A stretch of 64,000 bases of DNA from Candidatus Freyrarchaeum guaymasense (lineage in GTDB: Archaea; Asgardarchaeota; Jordarchaeia; Jordarchaeales; Freyrarchaeaceae): assembly GCA_030587405.1 (NCBI GenBank), contig JAUQZD010000076.1, forward strand, positions 124,001-188,000, read 5' to 3'. A program made the translations under genes and the position numbers. Of this stretch, positions 41,768 to 51,415 are shown one piece after another (within the stretch, counting starts at the first letter, position 1; the number at the start of each line of letters is the position of its first letter). The notes under the pieces were generated by a model. It was given only the letters and a program-made list of their open reading frames with translations, was not told the DNA's origin and did not search any database.

Positions 41768-42019
41768 GTGAACGGGCAAGGACAAAAACCTACGGACTTT
41801 CTTTCTAGATCTCTAAATGCTAGAGTTCTTGTAAAGCTTAAAGGTGGAAGAGAGCTTAGAGGAAAACTTAAAGGGTTTGACGTACACATGAACTTGATAC
41901 TTGGAGAGGCAGAGGAAGTTTTAGATAAAGACTCTGAACCCAAGCAAATAGGAACAGTCGTGGTTAGAGGAGACAATGTAATAATGTTAAGTCCAGCTGT
42001 CAAATCGGATACCGAATAG
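41768..42019 (+). CDS. Sm-like archaeal protein (SmAP)
   Basis: 83 residues: Sm1 motif VLVKLKGGRELRGKLKGFDVHMNLIL and Sm2 motif GTVVVRGDNVIMLSP. Forms heptameric RNA-binding rings. GTG start at 41768 behind GGAGAGGACG. It precedes eL37 by 26 bases, a pairing conserved in archaea and eukaryote relatives. Confidence 0.95.
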   Translation: MNGQGQKPTDFLSRSLNARVLVKLKGGRELRGKLKGFDVHMNLILGEAEEVLDKDSEPKQIGTVVVRGDNVIMLSPAVKSDTE

Positions 42020-42045
42020 CATTGACTCCGAGGAGGAGAAAGTAA

Positions 42046-42234
42046 ATGGTGAAGGGAACACCCAGCATGGGTAAGAAGAACAAGAAGACGCATATAAGAT
42101 GTAGAAGATGCGGAAGGCATGCATACCATGTGCGTAAAAAAAGGTGTGCCGCTTGCGGTTTCGGTGCAAGTAAAAGGATAAGACGTTATAGTTGGCAAAA
42201 CAAGAAAGCATTGACAAGAATAAGGATACGATAA
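42046..42234 (+). CDS. rpl37e: Ribosomal protein eL37
   Basis: 62 residues; [21 protein letters not shown] and [17 protein letters not shown] with the zinc-binding C-x2-C pairs are diagnostic. ATG 42046 behind GAGGAGGAG. Large-subunit protein. Confidence 0.97.
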   Translation: MVKGTPSMGKKNKKTHIRCRRCGRHAYHVRKKRCAACGFGASKRIRRYSWQNKKALTRIRIR

Positions 42235-42522
42235 AGGAAAACGGTGCAATTTTAGAATAAGTAAAAAGGGAAAATTTGTAAATTTTCCAGCTAAATAGAG
42301 TTAACTTTGCTAAATGAGTTTAATTCTTGTTGAGGGGTAAGCCTAAAAGGAGTACCATAGGGAAATCTTGAAACGTTTGTCCAAAGGCTAATAGCTTCTC
42401 AGGTCAACTTTCCATAGTACCGTTCATTCGCAACTTCAGAATGAGAAAGGTCATAGAGCCGTCTAGGGAGGAGAAAAGTTAAAGACGCATTAACGTTATG
42501 CTACTTTGTGGAGGAGAAGGTG
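42235..42522. other. Intergenic region upstream of the UspA-domain gene
   Basis: About 290 bases, A+T-rich. AGTACCATAGGGAAA (about 42351) and TTTCCATAGTACCG (about 42409) form imperfect inverted repeats around a loop of ~45 bases, which may be an operator or hairpin. Nothing else is seen. Confidence 0.35.
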
Positions 42523-43377
42523 ATGCGGGAGGAGTGGCTCACCCCCCTTTCGAAGGTGATATTTCCTTTCACAGGTAGAGATGGTGAGTTCAATGCGGCG
42601 CTTATTGCTTTTCAGATTATTGAGGAAATGGGGGGAGAGCTCGTAGGCTTCCACGTGTTAAGTGAGGAAGGAAGTGCTACGAGGTTTAAGGAAGAACTCT
42701 TAAAAGTTGCTAGGAGGTTTAAGGTATCTTTCCGGATAACTTGCTGTGACAAGAGGAATATTATAAGTGGCTTACTTAACGAGTTAAAGAGAGGTTATGA
42801 CCTTTGTATCTGTTCTTTAGGAATTAAAGGCGTGAAAAGACCGGGTAGTGCCGCCCGAAAGATTATTAATAAGATCCCGATAAAGTTGCTCCTTGTTTAT
42901 ACTCCAGAAAGTTATGGCGTACTGCCACATACTCTCAACAGAATTCTTGTAACACATACTATGATGGATGAAGATGTAGCAGCATACATGGTTGCAACGG
43001 TTCTCTCTAAATCATGGCTTTCCATTAAGGGAGAAACTATTGCTGTATACCCGATAAGAGTTCCTTCTTCTGTTCCTATAGATCTAGCATATGTAGCTGA
43101 GGAAATAGAAAGGGAAGAAGATAGCTTCCTGAAGGATATAGGGAGTGAAATTAAAGAAATGGGGTCACCTATACTGCCGGTGACGCTGTATGCCAGGGAC
43201 AAAGCAGAGGCTTTGGCTATGTATTCTAAAGAGGTCAATGCAGACATGGTCATAATTGGCGTTAACCGCAAGAGGTACCTTTCACGGCTTGCAAGCCTGA
43301 TGCCCTTATCATACCCTCGATTTATAAACGAGCTTCTCAGGAGGGCTTCTTGCCCTGTCTTGCTTGCAGTCCCCTGA
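42523..43377 (+). CDS. Two-domain UspA-like protein
   Basis: About 284 residues made of two universal-stress-protein-type domains: SKVIFPFTGRDGEFNAALIAFQI with PIKLLLVYTPE, then NRILVTHTMMDEDVAAYMVA with ADMVIIGVNRKRYLSRLASL and a final CPVLLAVP strand. Such proteins often sit beside amino-acid or cation transporters, and here the convergent gene is an APC permease, whose end it overlaps by 41 bases. ATG 42523 follows GGAGGAGAAGGTG. Confidence 0.8.
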   Translation: MREEWLTPLSKVIFPFTGRDGEFNAALIAFQIIEEMGGELVGFHVLSEEGSATRFKEELLKVARRFKVSFRITCCDKRNIISGLLNELKRGYDLCICSLGIKGVKRPGSAARKIINKIPIKLLLVYTPESYGVLPHTLNRILVTHTMMDEDVAAYMVATVLSKSWLSIKGETIAVYPIRVPSSVPIDLAYVAEEIEREEDSFLKDIGSEIKEMGSPILPVTLYARDKAEALAMYSKEVNADMVIIGVNRKRYLSRLASLMPLSYPRFINELLRRASCPVLLAVP

Positions 43378-44806
43378 ATAATAAATATACTAATGCGGTT
43401 ATGCCTAGCCAAAGGAGGAAGGCAACCATAATATATGGTTTCACAAAGAAAAGGAAAAGAGAGAGGAGGGCTATCGCTGCGATGGGAATGAATGGTTTAC
43501 TATTAGTTTGACTTTTAAGTTTTAGGTTTGAGATACTTACAAGAATGAAAATAACCATAAAGGCTACGCTTGTCATGCTGGCTACAAACTCAAGATTCTC
43601 CGTCATTGCTAGTATGAGGCATAGAGAACTTCCAAGAAGCAAGCTAATGTAGGGGATGTGTCCTCGCTTGGTTAGAACCGAAAGCTTCTTGGGCAACACG
43701 CCCTCTCTGGACATTGCATACATTAACCTTGATGAACCAAACAGAGTTGCATTAAATGCTGATGCCGTAGAGAGGACTCCTCCTATTCCTAAAAGAAAAC
43801 TACCCCACCCACCTAACCAGGTTTGATTCATCGCTTCAGCTAGCGGAGCTTCGCTTGCACCACTAAGGTACCAAGGCACTAACCCCATTAGGGTAATGAG
43901 AGTGAACATATAGATGATGAAAACAATTGTTATCGTAATAAAAATGGCTTTCCCTATTACTCGGGGGTTCTTAAGTTCCTCACCAGTTGTTGGAATTAGG
44001 TCAAATCCTTCAAAGGCTATGAAAATAGTAGATGCTGCGGTGAAAAATCCCCACAAAGGATTTCTAAAGGGGAGAAGTAATGGGATAAAAAAAGTGTATG
44101 TTTGTGGAAGCAATACTGTAGGTGTGACGCCGGAAAGGCCAAGTTTTGGCCTTGAAAGAACTTCCATCAGCCCGACTGTAATGAATAAGAGAAGTATTAA
44201 GACTTTCCCGAAAACCATTGTTGTTTGTGTTTTGCCCGTCTCGGAAACGCCGACGATGTTTAACCCTGTGAACAGCAACGTTAGAACTAGAATCATTACT
44301 TTTTTATTAAAAGGAGGCGTGTAAAGTTCATCGAGAAGCGAAAGGTAAACGTCGCTGACACCATAAAAAACGTGTAGCGAGTTAGAGAGGACGTGCAAAT
44401 TCCAATTTAATAGGTAGCTAAGGTAGTTCGCGAAGCCAACAGCATAGGTTGCACATGCGATTATGTACGCAAACCAAAGAGTGCATCCTGTAATGAAAAC
44501 GATAGAGGGGTTATTAAACGCTCTTGCAACGTAAGTGTAACTTGCACCGCTTTCGGGAAAAATCGATGAAAGCTTAACATAACTATATCCCACGAGAGCT
44601 GCTGCAAGACCGCAAAGGGAAAATGTTAAGATGCTGGCAATACCAGCCTCCCATACCGTCAAGCCAATTACCGTGAATATTCCGGCACCTATGCTTGCAC
44701 CCACCCCTATTGTGACCGCCTCTAAGAGGCTGAGGCGGCGGATAAGGCGCCTCTCGTACGGTATCTCTGCGGAAGCTCTGTCTTCTTCTGTCATTCTTAG
44801 TTTCAT
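43337..44806 (-). CDS. APC-family amino acid permease
   Basis: 489 residues with about 13 membrane segments. LLEAVTIGVGASIGAGIFTVIG near residues 30-50 is the substrate-binding GAGIF helix of APC transporters; FIAFEGFDLIPTTGEELKNPRVIGKAI and ASAFNATLFGSSRLMYAMSREGVLPK are further family motifs. Imports or exchanges amino acids at the cytoplasmic membrane; substrate unknown. Convergent and overlapping with the UspA-like gene. Confidence 0.92.
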   Translation of the reverse strand: MKLRMTEEDRASAEIPYERRLIRRLSLLEAVTIGVGASIGAGIFTVIGLTVWEAGIASILTFSLCGLAAALVGYSYVKLSSIFPESGASYTYVARAFNNPSIVFITGCTLWFAYIIACATYAVGFANYLSYLLNWNLHVLSNSLHVFYGVSDVYLSLLDELYTPPFNKKVMILVLTLLFTGLNIVGVSETGKTQTTMVFGKVLILLLFITVGLMEVLSRPKLGLSGVTPTVLLPQTYTFFIPLLLPFRNPLWGFFTAASTIFIAFEGFDLIPTTGEELKNPRVIGKAIFITITIVFIIYMFTLITLMGLVPWYLSGASEAPLAEAMNQTWLGGWGSFLLGIGGVLSTASAFNATLFGSSRLMYAMSREGVLPKKLSVLTKRGHIPYISLLLGSSLCLILAMTENLEFVASMTSVAFMVIFILVSISNLKLKSQTNSKPFIPIAAIALLSLFLFFVKPYIMVAFLLWLGITALVYLLFRGLQARQGKKPS

Positions 44807-45059
44807 CCCTGAAAGGCTTTACTCCAAGAGGCAAAGTCCAGGCAAGTACGCTACTAAATTTGACGCACCCCACAGAGGATTTTTTCTAAAAGGGATTTTA
44901 ATAGCCATACTACTAAGATCCATTTTAATTTTTCGTTCGCAGGACAGAATAACATTTGTGGAGGGGAACGTATTACAGATCCACATCTACCTATAACATT
45001 AAAAAAACACAAAGGTTGATATTGAGAAAGTTGAACCCTTCCTCACCTAGGTGAGGAAC
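44807..45059. other. Intergenic region between divergent genes
   Basis: About 250 bases, mostly A+T-rich. It should carry promoters for the permease (minus) and for the 45060 gene (plus). No RNA gene or repeat seen. Confidence 0.4.
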
Positions 45060-45440
45060 ATGAGCCTGCTTAAAAGTGCGGGGGTAAAGTCGGTGGCGCT
45101 TCTTAACATGGACAGGGTGCATGGCCCAGTTATGAAATGGGAGTTAAATGTTGATGGGGAGGAAAGTTTGCAGAAAATTTTAGTTGAACTCTACACGATG
45201 TTCATGGTGGGAAAGGCGAAGCAAATGGTTCCAAGGGCTATGATCTTTGAAGACAAAAACATAGTTGTTTCAGAGAGAGACTATAACCTTCTATGCTTTA
45301 TGCTTAGGAAAGAAGCAAAAATTGACGAGTTTCTCAAGTACGCGGAAAAAATAATGGAAAAATATGGTGGGAATCCTTCTAAGAGCTCATGTTTGAGAAG
45401 TTTAATAGCGAGACTTAGAAATTCCTGGAGAAGCTATTAA
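45060..45440 (+). CDS. Unknown protein, ~126 aa
   Basis: Begins SLLKSAGVKSVALLNMDRVHGPVMKWEL, then a helix with LQKILVELYTMFMVGKAKQM and two strands PRAMIFEDKNIVVSERDYNLLCFML. The strand-helix-strand pattern recalls roadblock/longin-type domains, but this is a guess. ATG 45060 follows GGTGAGG; GTG 45051 is an alternative. Isolated gene. Confidence 0.55.
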   Translation: MSLLKSAGVKSVALLNMDRVHGPVMKWELNVDGEESLQKILVELYTMFMVGKAKQMVPRAMIFEDKNIVVSERDYNLLCFMLRKEAKIDEFLKYAEKIMEKYGGNPSKSSCLRSLIARLRNSWRSY

Positions 45441-45656
45441 TGTAAACTTAAAATTCTAGTAATCTAGATGGCAATAGGGACTTTCGAATCTGAGAGGCGG
45501 TATTACTCTGCTATCTCCCGACAGTAACTTAATTATTTTTACATACGTGATTTTTTAGGGACTGATTCATTTACGGAGCGTTTAATGTTTAAGTTCTAAG
45601 TTGGAGGGGTCAAAAATCTTAAGTGATTATAAACGTTTTAAACGTTGGGACTTAAA

Positions 45657-46202
45657 ATGAAGTTGGAGGAGTACCTTACCAAGGTTGAGGAGAGAATTAA
45701 AAGTAAGGGACGTATTGTTTCTGAGTGGGTTAAATCGGAGAGGAATGTTGAGGTTGAAGGGATTACTGCTGCGTTAGTTATGCAAGGGAACATGAAACAA
45801 CTTAAGAAGGGGCTTATTCTTTCACGTCTTAGCGCTGCAATGACCGTGCCAGACTGGAACACTGCCGCTCTTTTCTTCCTGCGGAAAGGCGAAACAAGAG
45901 TCTCGGACATACAGAAAATTATCAGAGCTACAAGGATTTTCATGGCTAGAAATGATATCACTTGGGCGTGGCTTTGCCTTGTTTCAGAGAGAGAATTCTC
46001 AAGTAAAGTCAAAGATTTCGTTAGAGGTTACTTGAAGCGGGAGCTAGGCGTTTTCCTAGTGGACTTAGGGCGTAACGAAATTTACTCGCGTAGCTTAAAC
46101 GATCCTGTTGCAAGAAATGGCTTTAAACTTTTAGACCCTTTAAAAGTTGAAAAAGAAAAAGTTGACGGTTCAAAACGTGGCGTACTAAAAATTAGACGTT
46201 GA
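45657..46202 (+). CDS. Unknown protein, ~181 aa
   Basis: A basic, mixed alpha/beta protein (LEEYLTKVEERIKSKGRIV, RNDITWAWLCLVSEREFSSKV, LGVFLVDLGRNEIYSRS). The strand-turn-strand VFLVDLGRNEIY could belong to a nuclease-like core but the catalytic pattern is incomplete, so I leave it unnamed. ATG 45657 preferred over TTG 45645. It overlaps the UDP-glucose dehydrogenase gene by 4 bases. Confidence 0.6.
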   Translation: MKLEEYLTKVEERIKSKGRIVSEWVKSERNVEVEGITAALVMQGNMKQLKKGLILSRLSAAMTVPDWNTAALFFLRKGETRVSDIQKIIRATRIFMARNDITWAWLCLVSEREFSSKVKDFVRGYLKRELGVFLVDLGRNEIYSRSLNDPVARNGFKLLDPLKVEKEKVDGSKRGVLKIRR

Positions 46203-47548
46203 AAACAAAGGGATGGCTGGAAAGCTTGAAACATATATCAATAGTTGGTTTAGGGTACGTTGGAATAGTTACGGGTGTATGCTTTGCGGATATAGGATTT
46301 AAGGTTACATTCACAGATGTAGATGCACAGAAGGTTGAAATGGTGCAGCGTGGAGTGGCTCCAATCTATGAGCCAGGAGTCCAGGAGAAGCTTGCGATGC
46401 ACGTGAAAGAAGGACGTATAGAAGCGGGCACTAATACTGCTGAGGCTGCTGCTAAGTCAAGCGTTTCATTCATAACGGTTGGAACTCCAAGTGTCGGCGG
46501 GAGAATAGACTTATCAGGAGTTAAAGGAGCTGCAAGAGATATTGGTCGCGGGATAACGGATAAAGACGAGTACCACGTAGTGGTGGTTAAGAGTACGGTT
46601 ATTCCAGGTACGACCGAGGAAGTCGTTATTCCAATTATTGAGGAAGCGTCTGGCAAAGTGGAAGGGAAGGATTTTGGAGTGTGCGTGAATCCGGAGTTTC
46701 TCCGTGAAGGCAATGCTATACGGGACTTTATGAAGCCTGACAGGATAGTAATAGGTTATAAGAGTGAAAAAGCACTCAAAATTGTTGAAGAACTTTTCAG
46801 GAAGATTAAAACTACTTTTGTGAAGGTGGATTTGCGTACCGCTGAGATGATAAAGTATGCGAACAATTCGTTTTTGGCAATGAAGGTCTCGTTTATAAAC
46901 GAAGTAGCTAATATATGTGAGTTGTTCGGTGTCGACGTGGAAACGGTCGCCCACGCTATAGGTCTTGATTTCAGAATAAACCCGAAGTTTCTAAGAGCAG
47001 GATGTGGCTTTGGAGGATCATGTTTCCCTAAGGATTTAAGAGCAATCATATCGGCGTCCAGAGAGAAGGGTTATAGGCCCATCTTATTAGAGGCAACACT
47101 TTCAGTTAATGAAAAACAACCTTTAAGGATGATCGAGCTAGCCAAGGAAACAATAGGAGACCTTAGGGGGCGAAGGATAGCTGTTCTTGGGCTTTCATTT
47201 AAGCCCGGAACGGATGATATGAGGGAAGCGCCCTCAATTAAAATAGTCAGGAACTTGCTGGAAGAGGGGGCGAGAGTTGTTGTCCACGACCCTAAGGCTA
47301 TGGAGAATGCGAAGAGAATTTTTGGTGATGAGGTAGAGTATGCAGATACAGCCCTGAGCGCCCTGGAGGGTGCAGAGTGCAGCATGATAGTGACGGAGTG
47401 GGATGAGTATAGGAAGCTTTCTTTGAGGGACATCAAAGAAATGATGAAGGTTCCAGTTATCATAGATGGACGCAGGATTATTAATCCAAAGGAGGCCGAA
47501 CAGCTAGGATTTACTTACAGAGGCATAGGATTTGGAAGGAGGGTATGA
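46199..47548 (+). CDS. UDP-glucose 6-dehydrogenase family
   Basis: 449 residues. Rossmann motif SIVGLGYVGIVTGVCFAD, VKSTVIPGTTEE, NPEFLREGNAIRDFMKPDRIV, catalytic GCGFGGSCFPKDL (Cys and Lys) and the C-terminal VLGLSFKPGTDDMREAPS. Oxidises UDP-glucose (or a related UDP-sugar) twice to the uronate, supplying surface glycans. The glycosyltransferases and aminotransferase further right fit this role. TTG 46199 start; a later TTG before KHISIVG is possible. Confidence 0.9.
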   Translation: MKTKGWLESLKHISIVGLGYVGIVTGVCFADIGFKVTFTDVDAQKVEMVQRGVAPIYEPGVQEKLAMHVKEGRIEAGTNTAEAAAKSSVSFITVGTPSVGGRIDLSGVKGAARDIGRGITDKDEYHVVVVKSTVIPGTTEEVVIPIIEEASGKVEGKDFGVCVNPEFLREGNAIRDFMKPDRIVIGYKSEKALKIVEELFRKIKTTFVKVDLRTAEMIKYANNSFLAMKVSFINEVANICELFGVDVETVAHAIGLDFRINPKFLRAGCGFGGSCFPKDLRAIISASREKGYRPILLEATLSVNEKQPLRMIELAKETIGDLRGRRIAVLGLSFKPGTDDMREAPSIKIVRNLLEEGARVVVHDPKAMENAKRIFGDEVEYADTALSALEGAECSMIVTEWDEYRKLSLRDIKEMMKVPVIIDGRRIINPKEAEQLGFTYRGIGFGRRV

Positions 47549-47555
47549 AAAGTCG

Positions 47556-49178
47556 ATGAGTTTTGAAATACGGGCTAGAGATCTTATGGGAAGAATAGGG
47601 ATTTTAGAAACTAAAAGTGGAAAGGTAACCACCCCTTCTCTTTTCCCTGTTATAAATCCTATCCGGCTGACGCTTCACCCATCGTTCATTGAGAAAAAAA
47701 TGAAGTGTAAAACTCTGATAACGAATGCTATGATAACGTTAAAACATGCTTCTAACGAGGCGAGAGAGAAGGGAATCCACAGATTTTTAGAGTTTAATGG
47801 TGTTGTGATGACGGATTCTGGGGCTTATCAACTCATGACATATGGAAACATTGAGGCCTCCCAGCTAGAGATCATTAGATTTCAGGAGGAGATAGGCAGC
47901 GACATAGCAGTTATTCTCGATATACCATCCGGCGGAGCTAGGAAAAAGCAGGAAGCTGAAGAATGTGTTAACAGAACACTCCTAAATGCCAAAGAAAGCC
48001 TTTCTCAGAGAGAAAGAAGAGATGTTCTTTGGGTTGGGCCTGTTCAGGGTAGCCCTTACCCAGACTTAGTTGAGAGGTGCGCTGCAGAAGTAGGGAGAAT
48101 GGATTTTGATGTTTATGCTATTGGAAGCGTTGTTACCCTCATGGAGAACTATAATTTTGACTTGTTAGTAGACGTAGTCATGGCTGCAAAGAGGAACATA
48201 CCGCTAGATAAGCCTGTTCACCTATTTGGGGCCGGTCATCCGATGATGTTCGCTTTAATCACTGCGATGGGGGTTGACACGTTTGACTCTGCGGCATACG
48301 CCCTCTACGCTAAAGATGAAAGGTACATGATGCCGTATGGAACCCAAAGGCTTTCTGAGTTAGAGTATTTCCCTTGCAGCTGCCCTGTCTGTTTGGAGTA
48401 TACTCCTAAAGAGTTGCTTAAAGAGTCAGAAGAGGAAAGAGAGAGAAAACTGGCTATCCATAACTTGTATGTTTCACTTAGCGAGGTCCATGCCGTAAGA
48501 CAAGCTATTTTGGACGGCAGACTATGGGAGTTACTTGAAGTAAAAGCTAGAAGTCATCCTTCTCTCCTTAGGGGACTCAAAAGGTTAAGCGAGTATTCAA
48601 GATATATAACTAAATTTGTTCCTATGGTAAAAAAACGGGCGATCCTTTTTTGCGGGCCAGAATCTCTCAATAGGCCAGAAGTTGTCCGCCATCTTGAAAA
48701 GGTAGAAAAAACACCACAACCAGTTGAAGTCGAAGTCTTGGTGATTTTACCAGAAGTTAAGACGCGGCCATTTTACAGGTCGAAGGAGAGAAGGATCTTA
48801 GAGAGAGCCGTCGGGAAACTGGCTGAAGAAGAAAGGAGAAAAATTCAGTTTGCAATGAAGTCAAGTCTTTTTGGAGTAATTCCCGAGGAGCTAGAGGAGG
48901 TTTACCCTTTATCACAGCACTTGACTATTTCAGGGGAGAATTATGTTAAGGAACATATCGTTAACGCGATTTGCAAGCTCATTAGGTCACACGAATATAA
49001 ACTAATTTTCTTCCCTCTTGAAGGCGAAAACATTAGTAGCCTAGAAAAAGCCTGTCATGAGAAAGGAGCGGAGCTTAGAGTAGCCTCCCTGCCGGAAGGG
49101 AGGAAAAAATGGGAGAAAATCGGGGAGATTATAAGGGAACTCATAAACCTCAGAAATGCTGTTACTAAAGAAAGTTAG
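47556..49178 (+). CDS. tgtA: Archaeosine tRNA-guanine transglycosylase, without PUA domain
   Basis: 540 residues. The catalytic TIM barrel has VVMTDSGAYQLM (nucleophile region), SDIAVILDIPSGG, VHLFGAGHPMMFALITAMGVDTFDSAAYA and the zinc site CSCPVCLEYTPKEL. It inserts preQ0 at position 15 of tRNA. Archaeal TgtA normally ends with a PUA domain after the C1-C2 domains (about 580 residues); here the chain ends at NLRNAVTKES without recognisable PUA sequence. ATG 47556, just after the dehydrogenase stop. Confidence 0.92.
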   Translation: MSFEIRARDLMGRIGILETKSGKVTTPSLFPVINPIRLTLHPSFIEKKMKCKTLITNAMITLKHASNEAREKGIHRFLEFNGVVMTDSGAYQLMTYGNIEASQLEIIRFQEEIGSDIAVILDIPSGGARKKQEAEECVNRTLLNAKESLSQRERRDVLWVGPVQGSPYPDLVERCAAEVGRMDFDVYAIGSVVTLMENYNFDLLVDVVMAAKRNIPLDKPVHLFGAGHPMMFALITAMGVDTFDSAAYALYAKDERYMMPYGTQRLSELEYFPCSCPVCLEYTPKELLKESEEERERKLAIHNLYVSLSEVHAVRQAILDGRLWELLEVKARSHPSLLRGLKRLSEYSRYITKFVPMVKKRAILFCGPESLNRPEVVRHLEKVEKTPQPVEVEVLVILPEVKTRPFYRSKERRILERAVGKLAEEERRKIQFAMKSSLFGVIPEELEEVYPLSQHLTISGENYVKEHIVNAICKLIRSHEYKLIFFPLEGENISSLEKACHEKGAELRVASLPEGRKKWEKIGEIIRELINLRNAVTKES

Positions 49179-49284
49179 GGGTGGCGACTTCACACAGGAA
49201 GTTCAAAGTTCTTTATTCAAGATCTTCTCTTCTTTTCTCTTTCAAAAAACTGGAGGTTCAGAGAGCCTTCATGAAAAGTAACTG

Positions 49285-50529
49285 TCAAAGGGAAGCTGAA
49301 ACAACCATGTTAATTGCATGTTCCACTTCCTTTTGGAGTAGTTCTGGTAGACCGAACATTCTGGCATCAAGGAAGCCGCGTATGATGATTGATGTGGCTT
49401 CTTCCTCGCTGAATCCACGTGCCATTAGGTAATATATTGCTTCTTCAGCTATTTTTCCTACGGCAGCCTCATGGCTCAACTCTGTTCCGTTGACTTCCCC
49501 ACGCAGCTCAGGAATAGCGTGTATGACAGCACTGTTAGACAGAAGGAGTCCTCTACATTCGATGTGTCCTCGAGTATTTGCTTCTCGCCCAATTAATGCT
49601 CCTCTAGAATAAATCTCCGCGTTTTCGGTTGCAATTACCCTTGACTTAACTTCCCCCCGGCTCCCTTCGCCCTCCAGAACTAGCTTCCCTCCCACGTCTA
49701 TTATGGATTTCTTGCCTCCGTAAATTAGAGAGTTGAAAACCGCTACAGAGTTTTTCCCCTTACAGTAGGCTGTGGGATATGTCTGAATGCTTCCGACAGG
49801 TTTTAAATTTACATAGTTGCTGATGAAGGTGGAACCCTTCTCCAGTATAATAGCGGTTCTTGGTCTGACTGCGAGATGCTCAGCCCAATTATGTATCATG
49901 GTATAGGTAAGCTTTGAGCCCTCTTTAAGATATATTTCAGTTATTCCCACATGGAGGGCTTTTGAAACGTTTGGGTGTACTACACAACCTGTTATGACCT
50001 GAGCTTCCGCGTAAGGTTCTAGTATAATGACGTTATGCACGTTTTGGTCGAGGTTGTTTCGAGATATGTAAAGGCATGACTGTATTGGAACGGTTACCTT
50101 CTTTTCTGGGGCAACACGGAGAAAGTATCCGTGATCCCAGTTCAAAGCAGCGATGGCAGTGTACTTGTCAGCGTCTACCGGGACAGCTTTCCAGAAGTAC
50201 TCGTCAAGCCACTCATACTTCCTTTTAGCTTCTACGGTACTGATCAGTTCTATCGCTCCGTCAAAGTACTTATTGACCCCTTCAAAAACAACCGAATGGT
50301 CAATTTGGAAGAATGTTCCAGCACGCGCTTTCATGTCTGGTTGCACGCCCGCCCTTAACGCCTGGTTCCTCACGTCTGCAGGTAGCTCTGCTGGAGACGT
50401 TTTACCCCAGTCATTAGCGGTCCTTGAGAAGGCGGAAACATCTATATCTGGCCCATATTTAGCTTTTTTATTAAGCGCCTTCGCCGCCTTCTCCCTTAAT
50501 TCCACTTCCCGCTTAGTTAGCTGGGACAT
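49285..50529 (-). CDS. sufB: Fe-S cluster assembly scaffold SufB (SufBD family)
   Basis: 414 residues of the SufBD beta-helix: SGHIECRGLLLS-type region is here TRGHIECRGLLLSNSAVIHAIPELRG, followed by ELSHEAAVGKIAEEAIYYLMARGFSEEEATSIIIRGFL, the SufB C-terminal signature. With SufC it forms the scaffold for [Fe-S] assembly. It starts one base after the sufC stop. No sufD is seen, as in many archaea with a minimal SufBC system. Confidence 0.94.
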   Translation of the reverse strand: MSQLTKREVELREKAAKALNKKAKYGPDIDVSAFSRTANDWGKTSPAELPADVRNQALRAGVQPDMKARAGTFFQIDHSVVFEGVNKYFDGAIELISTVEAKRKYEWLDEYFWKAVPVDADKYTAIAALNWDHGYFLRVAPEKKVTVPIQSCLYISRNNLDQNVHNVIILEPYAEAQVITGCVVHPNVSKALHVGITEIYLKEGSKLTYTMIHNWAEHLAVRPRTAIILEKGSTFISNYVNLKPVGSIQTYPTAYCKGKNSVAVFNSLIYGGKKSIIDVGGKLVLEGEGSRGEVKSRVIATENAEIYSRGALIGREANTRGHIECRGLLLSNSAVIHAIPELRGEVNGTELSHEAAVGKIAEEAIYYLMARGFSEEEATSIIIRGFLDARMFGLPELLQKEVEHAINMVVSASL

Positions 50530-50530
50530 T

Positions 50531-51280
50531 CTAGTCGCCTCGCTCCTTCATTATCCTGCATTTATCACACCACCAGTATCCTTCCCTCAAAATGTGATCT
50601 AGAATCTCTATAGGTCTTCCTGAACACGCTATTTTTCCATTTATAACGACGTGAGCTTTATGGGCTTCCACGTACCTTAAGATGTATCCGAGATGTGTTA
50701 TTAGGATGCCGGAGCGCTCCCTTGCAAGCTCGTTTATGATGCCTCCTATTATTTCTAAGTTTTCCACGTCAACGCCCGAGTCGGGTTCGTCTAAAAGTAG
50801 GAACTTGGGTTTTTGCGCTATAAGCTGCATAAGCTCGCACCTCTTGATTTCACCTCCTGAAAAACCACGGTTAAGCTCCCTTTCAAGGTAGAATGTTGGA
50901 AAGTTAACCCTCCTGGCGATATTCGTAGGAGTTTCACCCTGGCCCTTCGCTAATCTCTCTAAGACGTCTCCGAGACGTACACCAGGTATCTGGGGAGGAT
51001 TCTGAAATATTACACCGAGCCCTTTTTTGACACGTTCATTGACAGGAAGCGATGTTATGTCTTCGCCCATGAATATAATTTCTCCGTGAACGACCTTGTA
51101 ACGTGGAAAACCAAGTATAGTTAATATGAGGCTTGTTTTCCCGGAGCCGTTTGGCCCGAAGAGCACGTGGAGTTCCCCTTCCGGGACCTCCAAGTTAACT
51201 TTATCCAGCACACGTCTACCATCAACCTCAACTATTAAATCACGTATTTCAAGAGCAAGCAGACAAGACACCTCCTTCAA
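50531..51280 (-). CDS. sufC: Fe-S cluster assembly ATPase SufC
   Basis: 249 residues: Walker A GPNGSGKTSLILTILG, ABC signature GFSGGEIKRCELMQ, Walker B FLLLDEPDSGVDVENL, and the LEIIGGIINEL segment of SufC. It drives conformational change of SufB. Translationally coupled to sufB. The Fe-S proteins in this window (PorD, Rpo3) would depend on it. Confidence 0.95.
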   Translation of the reverse strand: MKEVSCLLALEIRDLIVEVDGRRVLDKVNLEVPEGELHVLFGPNGSGKTSLILTILGFPRYKVVHGEIIFMGEDITSLPVNERVKKGLGVIFQNPPQIPGVRLGDVLERLAKGQGETPTNIARRVNFPTFYLERELNRGFSGGEIKRCELMQLIAQKPKFLLLDEPDSGVDVENLEIIGGIINELARERSGILITHLGYILRYVEAHKAHVVINGKIACSGRPIEILDHILREGYWWCDKCRIMKERGD

Positions 51281-51415
51281 AAGAGAGGATACGTAAGGAA
51301 TCTTTGTGAGAAGGATCCTTACTTTTCAGCTAAAACGTCTAAAGAAGGAACTTTTATGAATTTCTCTTTTGAATTACTAATTTTCTGGGGGAATAAAGGG
51401 TGAAGTGGGGTTTAT

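Noticed and set aside
41548..42249. 233-residue minus-strand frame
   Set aside because: Lies across the SmAP and eL37 genes, both firmly identified on the plus strand.
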